A stretch of 32,084 bases of DNA from Streptomyces sp. CBMA156 (GCF_014596515.1 NZ_MSJQ01000292.1:1-32084), one strand, 5' to 3'; shown: positions 15,765-23,591, counted from the stretch's first letter. Numbers and translations are program-made. The notes: generated from the sequence alone by a model not told the origin.

Positions 15765-16924
15765 CCCCGATAGCCCACCAGGCCCCCGCGGCGGAGCCGG
15801 CACCCGGCCGGCCCGCGGCGGGGCAGCCCGTGACAGGGCAGCCCGCGGTCGGACTGGCGGTGGGCCGGGGCACCGGCCCCGAACTCGCCGCCGTCTTCGA
15901 GCGCGTCCTGCGGACGCTCACCGCCACCCACCCCCTCGGGGTACGGATCGTCCGCTCCCCGCGCCGCTACCACTCCTACGTCTCACTGCGGACGGAAGGC
16001 GGCCCGGCCCGGATCCAGGAGCTGACCGGGCAGGACGCCGAGCACTACGAGCGGTTCTGCCGCGACCTGGCCGACGCCGGCACCACGGCCGTCTTCCGCA
16101 CCGCGATCAACGCCCAGTCCCTGTACCTGGTGCGCCGCCGGCTGCGCGCCGTCAAGGTGGACCTGCTGCGGTCCGGCGAAACGTCCCTGCTGCTCGTCCG
16201 CGACCAGGCCCAGGGCTTCTACACCGGCGAAAACCTCCACACCCCCGGCGAGATCACCCGCACCCTGGCCTTCAGCCGGGAGACCACCGAGGCCGTCGTC
16301 CGCCACGCCCTGGAACGGGCCCGCCGCGAGTGGCCCGACGGGCGGATCGACCGCATCGTCATGGCCTACAAGTTCCACCTCCTGGACGGGGCGTTCGACA
16401 CCTGGGTCACCGACATCGCCGAGCGGCTGGGCGTACGGATCGAGGTGTTCCAGCCCGACACCGTCAACCGCAACCTCATCGCCCACGGCCTGCCGGACCG
16501 CACCCTGCTGATCGCCGGGAACGAGTGGGCGGACATCATGCACGTGGTCCTGCTGGATCGTTTCGGCTCCGAGCGGCAGGAGAACCGCTGCACGGAGAAC
16601 GTGTGCCTGGGCCCCGGCGCGGCCGGGCTGGTCGAGTACCAGACCGTGCACGGCTCCGCCGACGACCTGGCCGGGCGCGACCTGGTCAACCCGGTAGCCA
16701 CCGTCCGGGCCGCGGCCCTCGTCGCCGAGCGGCACGCCGGTGTCCCCGGCGCCGTCGGCGCGGTCGAGGCCGCCCTGGCCGTCCTCGACGCGCGGGGCGT
16801 GCGCACTCCCGACCTCGGCGGCCGGCACTCCACCACCGCGGTGGTCGACGCGCTGGTCGGTGCCCTCGACCCGGCCGAACCGGCCTGCGCCACCGGTCCC
16901 GCGGCCCTGGTGGGCGAGCCGTGA
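15761..16924 (+). CDS. divergent isocitrate/isopropylmalate dehydrogenase-family enzyme
   Basis: A 387-residue protein of the beta-decarboxylating dehydrogenase family. Alignment by eye: GRGTGPELAAVFERVL (35-50) for the GDGIGPE start; LYLVRRRLRAVKVDL for the Arg-bearing substrate segment; LLLVRDQAQGFYTGEN with Tyr154 for the VRENTEG-YSG motif; MAYKFHLLDGAF with Lys204; PDTVNRNLI with Asp233 and NEWADIM with Asp258 for the metal site; HGSADDLAGRDLVNP (297-311) for the NAD-binding HGSAPDIAG loop. The second Asp normally following in LSD is absent (IMHVV), and residues 1-30 form a Pro/Ala-rich extra segment. So it is likely an NAD(P)-dependent oxidoreductase on an unusual 2-hydroxy acid. Start GTG overlaps the EF-hand stop. 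Confidence 0.87.
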   Translation: MTPIAHQAPAAEPAPGRPAAGQPVTGQPAVGLAVGRGTGPELAAVFERVLRTLTATHPLGVRIVRSPRRYHSYVSLRTEGGPARIQELTGQDAEHYERFCRDLADAGTTAVFRTAINAQSLYLVRRRLRAVKVDLLRSGETSLLLVRDQAQGFYTGENLHTPGEITRTLAFSRETTEAVVRHALERARREWPDGRIDRIVMAYKFHLLDGAFDTWVTDIAERLGVRIEVFQPDTVNRNLIAHGLPDRTLLIAGNEWADIMHVVLLDRFGSERQENRCTENVCLGPGAAGLVEYQTVHGSADDLAGRDLVNPVATVRAAALVAERHAGVPGAVGAVEAALAVLDARGVRTPDLGGRHSTTAVVDALVGALDPAEPACATGPAALVGEP

Positions 16925-17589
16925 CCGGCCGGGCGGGGACGGCCCTGCTGGTGGTGGACCTGCAGAACGACTTCTGCACCGGCCAGGTGGCCACGGCCCG
17001 CTTCGGCGGCTCCCCCGCCGTCCTGGACGCCGTGGTCGCCAACACCGTCCGCGCGGTGGACCGGGCCCGGCACGCGGGGGTGGAGGTGGTGTTCGTCCGC
17101 TTCCTCGGCGACCCCGCCCACCAGGGCGAGGCCTGGCGGGCCCGGGACCTGCGGCTGGGCAAGCGTCCGAAGTGCCTGGAGGGCACCTGGGGAGCGCGGT
17201 TCCACGGCGTGGCCCCGGCGCCGGGCGAGCGGGTCTTCACCAAACGGGCCCGCTTCGACGCCTTCCTCGACGAAGGCCGGGGCCTGGAGGAGCACCTGCG
17301 CGCGGGCGGCACCGGGCACCTCGTGTTCGCCGGGCTCTACGCCGACGTCTGCGTGGACTCCACCGCCCGCACCGCCTTCCAGAAGGGCTTCCACATCACC
17401 GTCCTGACGGACTGCACCACCTCCCTGCACCTGCCCTACGACGACGTCCTGCGGTTCATGCGCGTGCTGTACGGCGCCCGCACCACCACCGGTGACGACC
17501 CGGAGGCGTGGACGGCACCCGGGCCCGCGCCGGTGCCCGCGTCCGCGTCCGCGCCCGCGTCCGGGACGGAGGAACCGTGCACGCCGTAG
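16921..17589 (+). CDS. isochorismatase-like cysteine hydrolase
   Basis: A 222-residue member of the isochorismatase/nicotinamidase superfamily. The triad is visible: Asp13 in VVDLQNDF, Lys108 in VFTKRARFDAF and Cys144 in GLYADVCVDSTART. The Cys nucleophile, not Gly, indicates an amidohydrolase (amide or carbamoyl hydrolysis) rather than a true isochorismatase. A ~30-residue Pro/Ala-rich tail follows the domain. The GTG at 16921 overlaps the dehydrogenase stop by 4 nt, and its own end overlaps the methyltransferase start. In context it may release or clear an amide intermediate of the operon's product. The substrate is unknown. Confidence 0.92.
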   Translation: MTGRAGTALLVVDLQNDFCTGQVATARFGGSPAVLDAVVANTVRAVDRARHAGVEVVFVRFLGDPAHQGEAWRARDLRLGKRPKCLEGTWGARFHGVAPAPGERVFTKRARFDAFLDEGRGLEEHLRAGGTGHLVFAGLYADVCVDSTARTAFQKGFHITVLTDCTTSLHLPYDDVLRFMRVLYGARTTTGDDPEAWTAPGPAPVPASASAPASGTEEPCTP

Positions 17590-18509
17590 CCGGGCAGGGC
17601 GGCGCCCCGGTGCGGGGTGGCGTCACGCTTCGGGACGGCGTCGCCTCCGGGGTGGGCCGTACCGCCCTGCTGGTCGCGGCCGCCCGCGCCATCGAGACCC
17701 ACCGCCCCGACGCCCTGGCCCGCGACCCGCTCGCCGAGCACTTCGTCCGCGCCTGCCCCGACTCCGCCCACTGGCCGGTGCGCCCTGGCCAGGTCCCGGG
17801 CGGGGACGCCGATCCGCTGTGGGGCCGCCTCGGACGCTACTTCGGGCTGCGCACCCGCGTCCTGGACGACCACCTGCTGGCCGCCGCCCGGGCCGGCACC
17901 CGCCAGGTCGTCGTGCTGGGCGCGGGCCTGGACTCCCGGGCGTACCGGCTCGACTGGCCGCCCGGCTGCGTCGTCCACGAGATCGACACCGAGCAGGTGC
18001 TGGCCTTCAAACGGGCGGTCCTCGACGCGGCCGGCGCCGCGCCCGCCACCGAGCGCCGCCCGCTGGCCGCCGACCTGCGCGACGACTGGGCCGGGCCGCT
18101 GCTGGCGGACGGGTTCGACCCGGCGGCACCGACCGCATGGCTCGCCGAGGGGCTGCTGCTCTACCTCCCCGCCGAGGCCGAGCGGCGGCTGGTGTCCACC
18201 GTGCACCGGCTCAGCGCGCCCGGCAGCACCCTTGCCTACGAGATCAAGGACGTGGCCGCCGAGCCGCCGGCGGTCCGCACGGCACCGGTGTACGTCGCGG
18301 CCCGGCAGCGGCTCGGCATCGACCTGCGCGCCCTCTTCGACGCCGGCCCCCGCCCCGACTCCGCCGCCGAACTCGCCCGCCGGGGCTGGACGGTGGCCGT
18401 GCACACCCCGTACGACTTCACCGCCCTGCACGGCCGCGGCCCGAGGCCGGAGCCGGACGACGCCCTGGCGGCCAACCGCTGGGTCTTCGCGGGTCAGCGG
18501 GCCCGGTAG
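17577..18509 (+). CDS. class I SAM-dependent methyltransferase, leucine carboxyl methyltransferase-like (TIGR00027-type)
   Basis: A 310-residue protein. The family N-terminal motif is GVGRTALLVAAARAIETHRP followed by DPLAEHF. SAM motif I is VVVLGAGLDSRAYRLDWP, then VHEIDTEQVLAFKRAVL for the acidic ribose-binding loop, and the WLAEGLLLYLPAEAERRLV segment characteristic of the group. These enzymes O-methylate carboxylates or hydroxyls of small metabolites in actinobacteria; in mycobacteria many paralogues are uncharacterised. I choose the GTG at 17577 with GACGGAGGAA just upstream; this overlaps the hydrolase gene by 13 nt. It is the last gene of the operon and overlaps the convergent SMI1-type gene by 16 nt. 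Confidence 0.93.
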   Translation: MHAVAGQGGAPVRGGVTLRDGVASGVGRTALLVAAARAIETHRPDALARDPLAEHFVRACPDSAHWPVRPGQVPGGDADPLWGRLGRYFGLRTRVLDDHLLAAARAGTRQVVVLGAGLDSRAYRLDWPPGCVVHEIDTEQVLAFKRAVLDAAGAAPATERRPLAADLRDDWAGPLLADGFDPAAPTAWLAEGLLLYLPAEAERRLVSTVHRLSAPGSTLAYEIKDVAAEPPAVRTAPVYVAARQRLGIDLRALFDAGPRPDSAAELARRGWTVAVHTPYDFTALHGRGPRPEPDDALAANRWVFAGQRAR

Positions 18510-19246
18510 CGGCCCGCCGGAACGGACCGGTGCACTCCCGCGGCTCGCCGCGGGGTCACCGGTCCGCGGGCCGCCAGGGCGGCCCGGTCCAGCCAGTCCA
18601 GGTACCACCCGCGGAAGCCGAGCCGCCCGGCCCCGCCGGAGAGCGGCTCCAGCGGGAGGTCGGCGGCGCGGCCGTCGAACCACAGGGTGCCGCGCTCCGG
18701 TCCGGTGACGGCCAGCCAGGTGCAGGAGCCGCAGCCCTCGTGGCCGAGGCGGAGCGCCCCGGCCGTCGTCCAGGCGTCCAGGCGCTCGCACTCGGCGTCC
18801 CAGGCCAGGAACGCCGCACGGTACGACTCGCCGTCGGGGAAGTCCGCCTCGACGGGCTCGCGGGCGTCGAGCCCCGACTCCAGGCGGGCGCGCTCCTCCT
18901 CCGACAGGAAGTCCTGGGCGAGCAGCGTGCCGTCGCCGCGGGCGCCGCCCTCGTCCCAGTACCAGCCGCGCCCGTCCCGCCGCAGCGGGAAGAGCCCGTA
19001 GGCCGGGCCGGCCCCGCCGGCTCCCACGTCGAGCAGGAAGGAGCGGTAGTCCGGCGGGAGGCGGACGCCGAACTGCGCCTCGGCCGAGGCCACTTGGGAC
19101 TCCTCCAGCGGTTCCTCCAGCAGGAAGCCGTGCCCGGCCGCCCGCCCGGCGCCGAACACCTCCGCCGCGAACGGCGCGTTCCGCAGGGCCGCCACCCGCT
19201 CGCGCACTCCTGCCCAGCCGCCGCGCCGTTCGTCCGCCGTCTCCAC
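18494..19246 (-). CDS. SMI1/KNR4 (SUKH)-family protein
   Basis: A 250-residue protein with the SUKH signature: EEPLEESQVASAEAQFGVRL followed by PPDYRSFLLDVGAGGAGPAYGLFPL, then a central acidic part and GFRGWYLDWLDRAA at the end. SUKH proteins often act as immunity proteins to polymorphic toxins, but in Streptomyces many stand alone with unknown roles. A CGSCTW pair is visible in the centre. Two in-frame GTGs exist at 19255 and 19246; I prefer 19246 because GAGGAA then lies 8 nt upstream. No toxin gene is adjacent, so an immunity role is not supported here. It is convergent with the methyltransferase. Confidence 0.85.
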   Translation of the reverse strand: METADERRGGWAGVRERVAALRNAPFAAEVFGAGRAAGHGFLLEEPLEESQVASAEAQFGVRLPPDYRSFLLDVGAGGAGPAYGLFPLRRDGRGWYWDEGGARGDGTLLAQDFLSEEERARLESGLDAREPVEADFPDGESYRAAFLAWDAECERLDAWTTAGALRLGHEGCGSCTWLAVTGPERGTLWFDGRAADLPLEPLSGGAGRLGFRGWYLDWLDRAALAARGPVTPRRAAGVHRSVPAGRYRAR

Positions 19247-19389
19247 CGTGTCCACTTCCTCGTCAGCCCCTGCCCCGGTGCCGACGATCGTGCCAGGACG
19301 GGACGGAGGCGATCAACGCGGAGTCCGGCGGACCGGCGCCGCGCCGGGCGAGGTGACCGCCACCGGAGCGGACACGGGAGAATGGCCGG

Positions 19390-19647
19390 GTGACCAGCAC
19401 TCAGCCGCTCCCCCGGGGCCTCACCGCCCTGATCCCCAGCGCCCCTGCCCCGACCACGCCCGGCGAGCGGGCCGCGTCCCAGCTCCTCCACCTGCGCACC
19501 GCGGAGGTGCCGCTGCCGCTCCTGGTGGCCGCCGCCGAACTGATCGCCCCCCAGCTGGACAGCGAGGACCCGGTCACCCGCGAGGCCGCCGAAGCCGTCC
19601 ACTCCCGCCTCCAGGCCGTCATCACCCGGGCCGCCGCCGGCCGGTAG
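19390..19647 (+). CDS. small hypothetical protein
   Basis: An 85-residue protein (GTG start at 19390, GGGAG upstream). Residues ~25-80 form a helical array: ERAASQLLHLRTAEVPLPLL, then AAELIAPQLDSEDPVTREAA and EAVHSRLQAVIT. No known motif, signal or membrane segment is visible. It lies divergent from the SMI1-type gene. A short GCCGCC/GGCGGC hairpin follows at 19655-19674. Codon use looks like the real genes here, which supports coding. Confidence 0.6.
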   Translation: MTSTQPLPRGLTALIPSAPAPTTPGERAASQLLHLRTAEVPLPLLVAAAELIAPQLDSEDPVTREAAEAVHSRLQAVITRAAAGR

Positions 19648-19872
19648 CCGGACAGCCGCCGCCCGCCAGGCGGCCGGCGCGGCCCGGACGGGAGCGTCAG
19701 GCCGGGGGCTCGCGGGAGATTCACAGGACCGAGAAGCCGGACGCGGCCGCCGCCGGTTCGAGCGGGGTACGGAAGCCTCCTAGGTTTCCGGGATGGGCCC
19801 GTACCCACTCCCGGGGCAAGAATCGGCGGTGTCCGAACACCCTCAGGACCACCCCGAAGGGATGTGCCTCTG

Positions 19873-20106
19873 ATGACCCGTGTCTCCCGTTCGCTCGCCG
19901 TCCTCGCGTTCGCCGCGACCGCCGCGCTCGGCGGCCTCGCCGCCGCCCCCGCCGCATCCGCCGATGCCGGCGAGCCCCCGAGCTCCAACAAGTGCGACGT
20001 GGAGTACACCGTGGCGTACTACACCTACAAGCAGCTCGGCTACCCCGACCTGGAGGCCCTGCTGCACGCGGAGAAGAGCTACAACCTCTGCAGGCTCACC
20101 GACTGA
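19873..20106 (+). CDS. small secreted two-cysteine protein
   Basis: A 77-residue precursor. The signal peptide (MTRVSRSLAVLAFAATAALG, ending near AAPAASA at ~30) gives a mature peptide of about 47 residues with two cysteines flanking the sequence VEYTVAYYTYKQLGYPDLEA; these could form one disulfide. The ATG at 19873 is preferred over a GTG at 19864 because GAAGGGA then has normal spacing. I do not know the family. The leader at ~19788-19814 contains a bulged hairpin (CCGGGATGGG / CCCACTCCCGG). A strong terminator follows, so this is a monocistronic unit. Possible roles (peptide inhibitor, coat or signalling peptide) are speculation. Confidence 0.8.
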   Translation: MTRVSRSLAVLAFAATAALGGLAAAPAASADAGEPPSSNKCDVEYTVAYYTYKQLGYPDLEALLHAEKSYNLCRLTD

Positions 20107-20177
20107 CCCCGCCGGCCGCGGCCCGCGACCGCGGCCGGCCTCCTTCGCCGAGCCCCGCCCGGCCGGACGTTCATCCT

Positions 20178-20207
20178 CCCGGCCACGCGCCCCTGCGCGT
20201 GGCCGGG
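20178..20207 (+). terminator. strong terminator hairpin after the small secreted protein
   Basis: CCCGGCCACGCGC pairs perfectly with GCGCGTGGCCGGG (13 bp) around a CCCT loop. Confidence 0.85.
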
Positions 20208-20315
20208 TCCGTGCTTCCGCCCCTCGGCCCGGCTCCGTGGCCTTCGAGAATCCTCGGCCGCGTTCGTCGACGTACCCGCCCAGGTCCGACAACAGGTCAA
20301 TTCCGCGCCGCTTTC

Positions 20316-20345
20316 GGCCGCCCCCGCCATTCGACGGGGGCGGCC
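20316..20345. terminator. second hairpin before the AT-rich leader
   Basis: GGCCGCCCCCG and its exact complement (11 bp) around an 8-nt loop. It may insulate the MHYT gene's leader from upstream transcription. Confidence 0.5.
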
Positions 20346-20414
20346 CCCGCCGTTCGGAGGGAATTACTCAAAGGGTTTTCCAAAAAGGGAAATGGCACAC
20401 CCAGCGCACAATTT

Positions 20415-20433
20415 ACATTACTTAGAGTAATGT
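20415..20433. promoter_or_regulatory. perfect palindrome in AT-rich region, probable operator
   Basis: ACATTACT-TAG-AGTAATGT: 8-bp arms, 3-nt spacer, in the most AT-rich stretch of the window. A half-site-like AATTACTCAAAG lies 50 nt upstream (from 20362). The shape fits a dimeric regulator. It is ~270 nt before the MHYT gene; a further CCGGGAA/TTCCCGG hairpin (20594-20617) sits between, in what is probably a long untranslated leader. No small gene is convincing in 20107-20705. Confidence 0.5.
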
Positions 20434-20705
20434 TGATCATTTACCATGCCGCCCTGCGCGGCGGCTTACCCGGTCAGGCGACTACCTGGAGTATCCATTC
20501 GGCCGCCCCCACCGGGAGATTCGGACTCGACCCATCCTCGTCAATTCACCCGGCCGTCGATTTCACGGAACCTGGTGATCGCTATACGATCCTCCGGGAA
20601 TCGAATCCTGTTCCCGGCCGGAATGGCGAACCCGCAGTCACCGGCCCGCCCCGGGCAGACGAGCGCCTCCGCCCTCCCCTACGCAAGAACGCACCTCAGG
20701 TGGCC

Positions 20706-21488
20706 ATGCATCCCCACACCGCCCACATCGACGGCTTCGCCTACGGCTGGGTCAACCCGGCCCTGTCCTACCTCATCGCCTGTACCGGCGCGGCGCTCGG
20801 GCTGCGCTGCACCGTACGGGCCCTGACCCTGCCACCGGCCCGCCGGCTGGGGTGGCTGGTCCTGTCCGCGGTCGAACTCGGCTGCGGCATCTGGACCATG
20901 CACTTCATGGCGATGATGGGCTTCGCCGTCACCGGCTCGGCCATCGTCTACCGCGTCCCCGAGACCCTCGGCAGCCTGCTGCTGGCCATCCTGGTCGTCG
21001 GCGCCGGCGTCCTCTACGTCGGCTACCGGCGCAGGACGGTGGCCTCCCTGCTGATCGGCGGCACCGTCACCGGTCTCGGGGTCGCGGCCATGCACTACCT
21101 CGGCATGGCCGCCATGCAGGTCCAGGGCAAGGTCTCCTACGACCCGGCGCTGGTGGCCCTCTCCGTCGCCATCGCCGTGGCGGCCGCCACCGCGGCGCTG
21201 TGGATGACCCTCAACATCACCGGATTCGGCGCCTCGCTCGCCGCCTCCCTGATCGCCGGGGTCGCCGTCACCGCGATGCACTACACCGGGATGGCCGCCG
21301 TCTCCGTGGAGTTGGACGACCGCGTCCCGCCCGGGGGCCTGCCCGCCTCGCAGTTCATCGTCCCGCTCGCCGTCGCCATCATGGCCGTCATCTCGATCGG
21401 CGGATTCGTCCTGACCCTCTCCCCGCAGGAGCAGACCCCCGCACCGGCCCGGGAGCCCCTGCGCGTCAAGCTCTTCGACCGCGACTGA
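20706..21488 (+). CDS. MHYT-domain integral membrane sensor
   Basis: A 260-residue protein with about seven membrane helices. The three diagnostic motifs are present: WTMHFMAMMGF, VAAMHYLGMAAMQV and VTAMHYTGMAAVSV, whose Met/His residues are proposed to bind copper and sense a diatomic gas or redox state. No GGDEF, EAL or kinase output domain follows, so it is a stand-alone MHYT protein as is common in Streptomyces. The ATG at 20706 is used; an in-frame GTG at 20700 is possible and no clear ribosome site is seen. It ends ~100 nt from the convergent TetR gene, with a hairpin between. Confidence 0.92.
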   Translation: MHPHTAHIDGFAYGWVNPALSYLIACTGAALGLRCTVRALTLPPARRLGWLVLSAVELGCGIWTMHFMAMMGFAVTGSAIVYRVPETLGSLLLAILVVGAGVLYVGYRRRTVASLLIGGTVTGLGVAAMHYLGMAAMQVQGKVSYDPALVALSVAIAVAAATAALWMTLNITGFGASLAASLIAGVAVTAMHYTGMAAVSVELDDRVPPGGLPASQFIVPLAVAIMAVISIGGFVLTLSPQEQTPAPAREPLRVKLFDRD

Positions 21489-21511
21489 CCGGACCGGCCC
21501 CGGCTGACCGA

Positions 21512-21540
21512 CCGGCCGCCACGCCGTGCGCGGCGGCCGG
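21512..21540. terminator. bidirectional terminator hairpin
   Basis: CCGGCCGCC and its complement (9 bp) around an 11-nt loop, between the convergent MHYT and TetR genes. Confidence 0.6.
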
Positions 21541-21588
21541 GGACGGCCCGCCCCACCGCCGCCTCCCGCCTCGCCCCCGGGGCCGGGG

Positions 21589-22326
21589 TCAGCCCGCCAG
21601 GCGCCGGCGGTGGGCCCGCTGCCGGCAGGTGGCGCCGCAGTAACGCACCGGGCGGCCGGTGGGCCGGACCCTGAGCGCGGCCCCGCACTCCGCACAGCAC
21701 CCGACGTCTCCGCCGACGACGACAGCCCCGTCACGGAAGGCGCGCCGTTCCGTGACAACGGTGGAGGGCCGCAGGCCGTCCAGGGTCAGCTGCACGAGCC
21801 TGCGGCCGGCCGGGCGGTCACGGCGCGCGGTGAGCGTCGAGGCGCACCCGGCGGTGAGCGCCGCGACGTCGTCGGGGCCGATGTCCGCGCGGACGCCGCC
21901 GGCCCGCTGCGCCGCGTGCAGCAGCGCCGTCAGGACCTGACGGAAACGCAGCACGGACGCCGTGAGCAGCGGGCGCGGCCAGCTCTCCTCGGCGGCCACG
22001 ACCTCGCACAGGTACGTGTGGCGGTGGGACGTCTCGATGACGTCCAGCAGGAATTCGAAGAAGGCCTCGGTGGGCGCGGACCGGGCGGTCCGTCGCTCGC
22101 CGGAAACGACCAGGTCGTCGAGGTGCCGGGCGAACACCGCCTCCAGGAGCGCCTGCTTGCTCGGGAAGTGCCGGTACACGGTGCCGGCACCGAGGCCGGC
22201 CCGGCGCGCGATCTCGCCGAGCGGGACGTCGAGCCCGTGCTCGGCCAGTGCCTCGTCCGCGGCGGACAGCACCTTGGCCCGGTTGCGGCGGGCGTCGGCG
22301 CGGTCGCCGCCGGTCACTGCGGTCAT
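21589..22326 (-). CDS. TetR-family regulator with C-terminal zinc-ribbon-like tail
   Basis: A 245-residue protein. The N-terminal HTH is VPLGEIARRAGLGAGTVYRH followed by FPSKQALLEAVFARHLDDLV, a clear TetR signature. The ligand domain spans ~70-195. The last 37 residues carry CxxC (Cys211, Cys214) and Cys230/Cys234 with TGRPVRYC and a basic end, a zinc-binding module of the type found in several actinobacterial proteins and here fused to TetR. It probably represses the divergent NmrA-like oxidoreductase gene, 110 nt away; no clear palindrome was found between them. The ATG at 22326 has AAGGGG upstream. Confidence 0.92.
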   Translation of the reverse strand: MTAVTGGDRADARRNRAKVLSAADEALAEHGLDVPLGEIARRAGLGAGTVYRHFPSKQALLEAVFARHLDDLVVSGERRTARSAPTEAFFEFLLDVIETSHRHTYLCEVVAAEESWPRPLLTASVLRFRQVLTALLHAAQRAGGVRADIGPDDVAALTAGCASTLTARRDRPAGRRLVQLTLDGLRPSTVVTERRAFRDGAVVVGGDVGCCAECGAALRVRPTGRPVRYCGATCRQRAHRRRLAG

Positions 22327-22436
22327 GTCACGAAACCCCTTGTGTGCCTCGTCCCCACCGGGTTGGAGTGTTCCGGATCCCCCGGGTTCACCACATCTTC
22401 CATCGCATCCGCTCCCCGGGGGAAAGGGAGGACGAC

Positions 22437-23396
22437 ATGGCCGCCGATCCCATCCGTTCCGCCGCCGGCACGGTGCGGGGTCCCGTCGCCGTGACCGGCG
22501 CCACCGGCAAGCAGGGTGGTGCGACGGCACGCCGGCTGCTGGCCGGTGGTGTGCCGGTGCGCGCGCTGGTCCGGGACGCGTCCGCGCCCGCCGCCGTGGC
22601 ACTCGCGCGGGCAGGAGCCGAGTTGGCCGTCGCGGACCTCGACGAACCGTCAGGTCTCGGGCCGGCCCTGGCCGGCACCACCGCGCTGTTCGCCGTGCCG
22701 CCGCTCGCCCACGGGCCGGCGGGCAGCGACCCGGACCTGGAGTTCGCCCGTGGCCGGGCCCTGGCCGACGCGGCGGTGGCCTCGGGAGTCCGCCACGTGG
22801 TGTTCACCGGGGTCGCCTCGACGCCCGGCGAGACGTTCGCGGTCCCGGGGAAGCGACGCGTCGAACGGTACCTGCGTGAACGCGTCCCGCTCGTGACGGT
22901 GCTGCGCCCGGTGCGGTTCATGACGAACTACCTGGGGGTGCCCGGCTTCGGCTTCGAAGGGTTCGTCGACGGCGTCCACCGGCACATCTTCCCGCCGGAC
23001 GAGCCCGTCCAGATCATCGCCCTGGAGGACATCGCCGAGTTCGCGGCCCTGGCCTTCGAGCAGCCGGACCGGTTCGCCGGTCGGACCCTGGAGCTGGCCG
23101 GTGACGCGCCGACCCCGTCCGAGGCCGTCGCCGCGATCGGCGCCGCGACCGGAACGGCGCTGCGCTACGAGCAGCTCACCCACGACGAGGCCGCCGCGTT
23201 GAACCCGGAGGTCGCCGAGGTCCGGCGGGAGTGGATCGCCGGCCGGCGCTGGCACGCCGACATCGAGGCGCTGCGGGTGGTCCACCCGGGACTGCGCACG
23301 CTGGCCGACTGGCTCTCCGAGGGAGGTGCCGCCGCGCTGCGCGCCCAGCTGTCCGGCGTCCCCCGGCAGGCCACCGCGCCCGGCCGCTCCGGCTGA
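22437..23396 (+). CDS. NmrA-like NAD(P)-binding oxidoreductase
   Basis: A 319-residue atypical SDR. The dinucleotide motif VTGATGKQGG is at ~19-28, followed by VPVRALVRD, a DLDEPSGLGPALAGTTALFA segment and RHVVFTGVAST. The Tyr of the classical YxxxK is replaced (GKRRVERYL), as in NmrA/HSCARG-type redox sensors and azoreductase-like QOR2 proteins. The ATG at 22437 has GGAAAGGGAGG upstream. It is divergently paired with the TetR gene, the usual arrangement for a regulated detoxification or redox enzyme. Substrate unknown. A very strong terminator follows. Confidence 0.93.
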   Translation: MAADPIRSAAGTVRGPVAVTGATGKQGGATARRLLAGGVPVRALVRDASAPAAVALARAGAELAVADLDEPSGLGPALAGTTALFAVPPLAHGPAGSDPDLEFARGRALADAAVASGVRHVVFTGVASTPGETFAVPGKRRVERYLRERVPLVTVLRPVRFMTNYLGVPGFGFEGFVDGVHRHIFPPDEPVQIIALEDIAEFAALAFEQPDRFAGRTLELAGDAPTPSEAVAAIGAATGTALRYEQLTHDEAAALNPEVAEVRREWIAGRRWHADIEALRVVHPGLRTLADWLSEGGAAALRAQLSGVPRQATAPGRSG

Positions 23397-23485
23397 ACCG
23401 GCCGGCCCGTCGGACGTCCGGCGTGCGGCGTCTCCCGGGGGTCCCACGGCCCCGGTGTCCGGTGGTGCACGCGGGCGCGCGCACG

Positions 23486-23527
23486 GCTGCGCCGCGGTCC
23501 GTCCCCCTCGACGGACCGCGGCGCAGC
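23486..23527. terminator. bidirectional terminator hairpin
   Basis: An 18-bp perfect stem (GCTGCGCCGCGGTCCGTC and complement) with a 6-nt loop, between the convergent oxidoreductase and metalloprotease genes. Confidence 0.88.
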
Positions 23528-23578
23528 GGTTCAGTGGGCGTGCAGTGGTTCAGTGGCCTGCGGTGGTTCGGTGGGCGT
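23523..23578. repeat. three imperfect ~18-bp tandem repeats
   Basis: GCAGCGGTTCAGTGGGCGT, GCAGTGGTTCAGTGGCCT and GCGGTGGTTCGGTGGGCGT lie head to tail just after the terminator and before the metalloprotease stop. They are short, degenerate and probably slippage products. Confidence 0.5.
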
Positions 23579-23591
23579 CAGGGCGCCTCGG

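Noticed and set aside
18494..19246. SMI1/KNR4 protein considered as part of a polymorphic toxin locus
   Set aside because: No toxin, Rhs or secretion gene is present nearby; it is a single convergent gene.
20594..20617. TTCGAATC-like sequence (ATCGAATCC) resembling a tRNA T-loop
   Set aside because: No acceptor stem, anticodon arm or D-arm can be built around it; the segment is a simple CCGGGAA/TTCCCGG hairpin in a leader.
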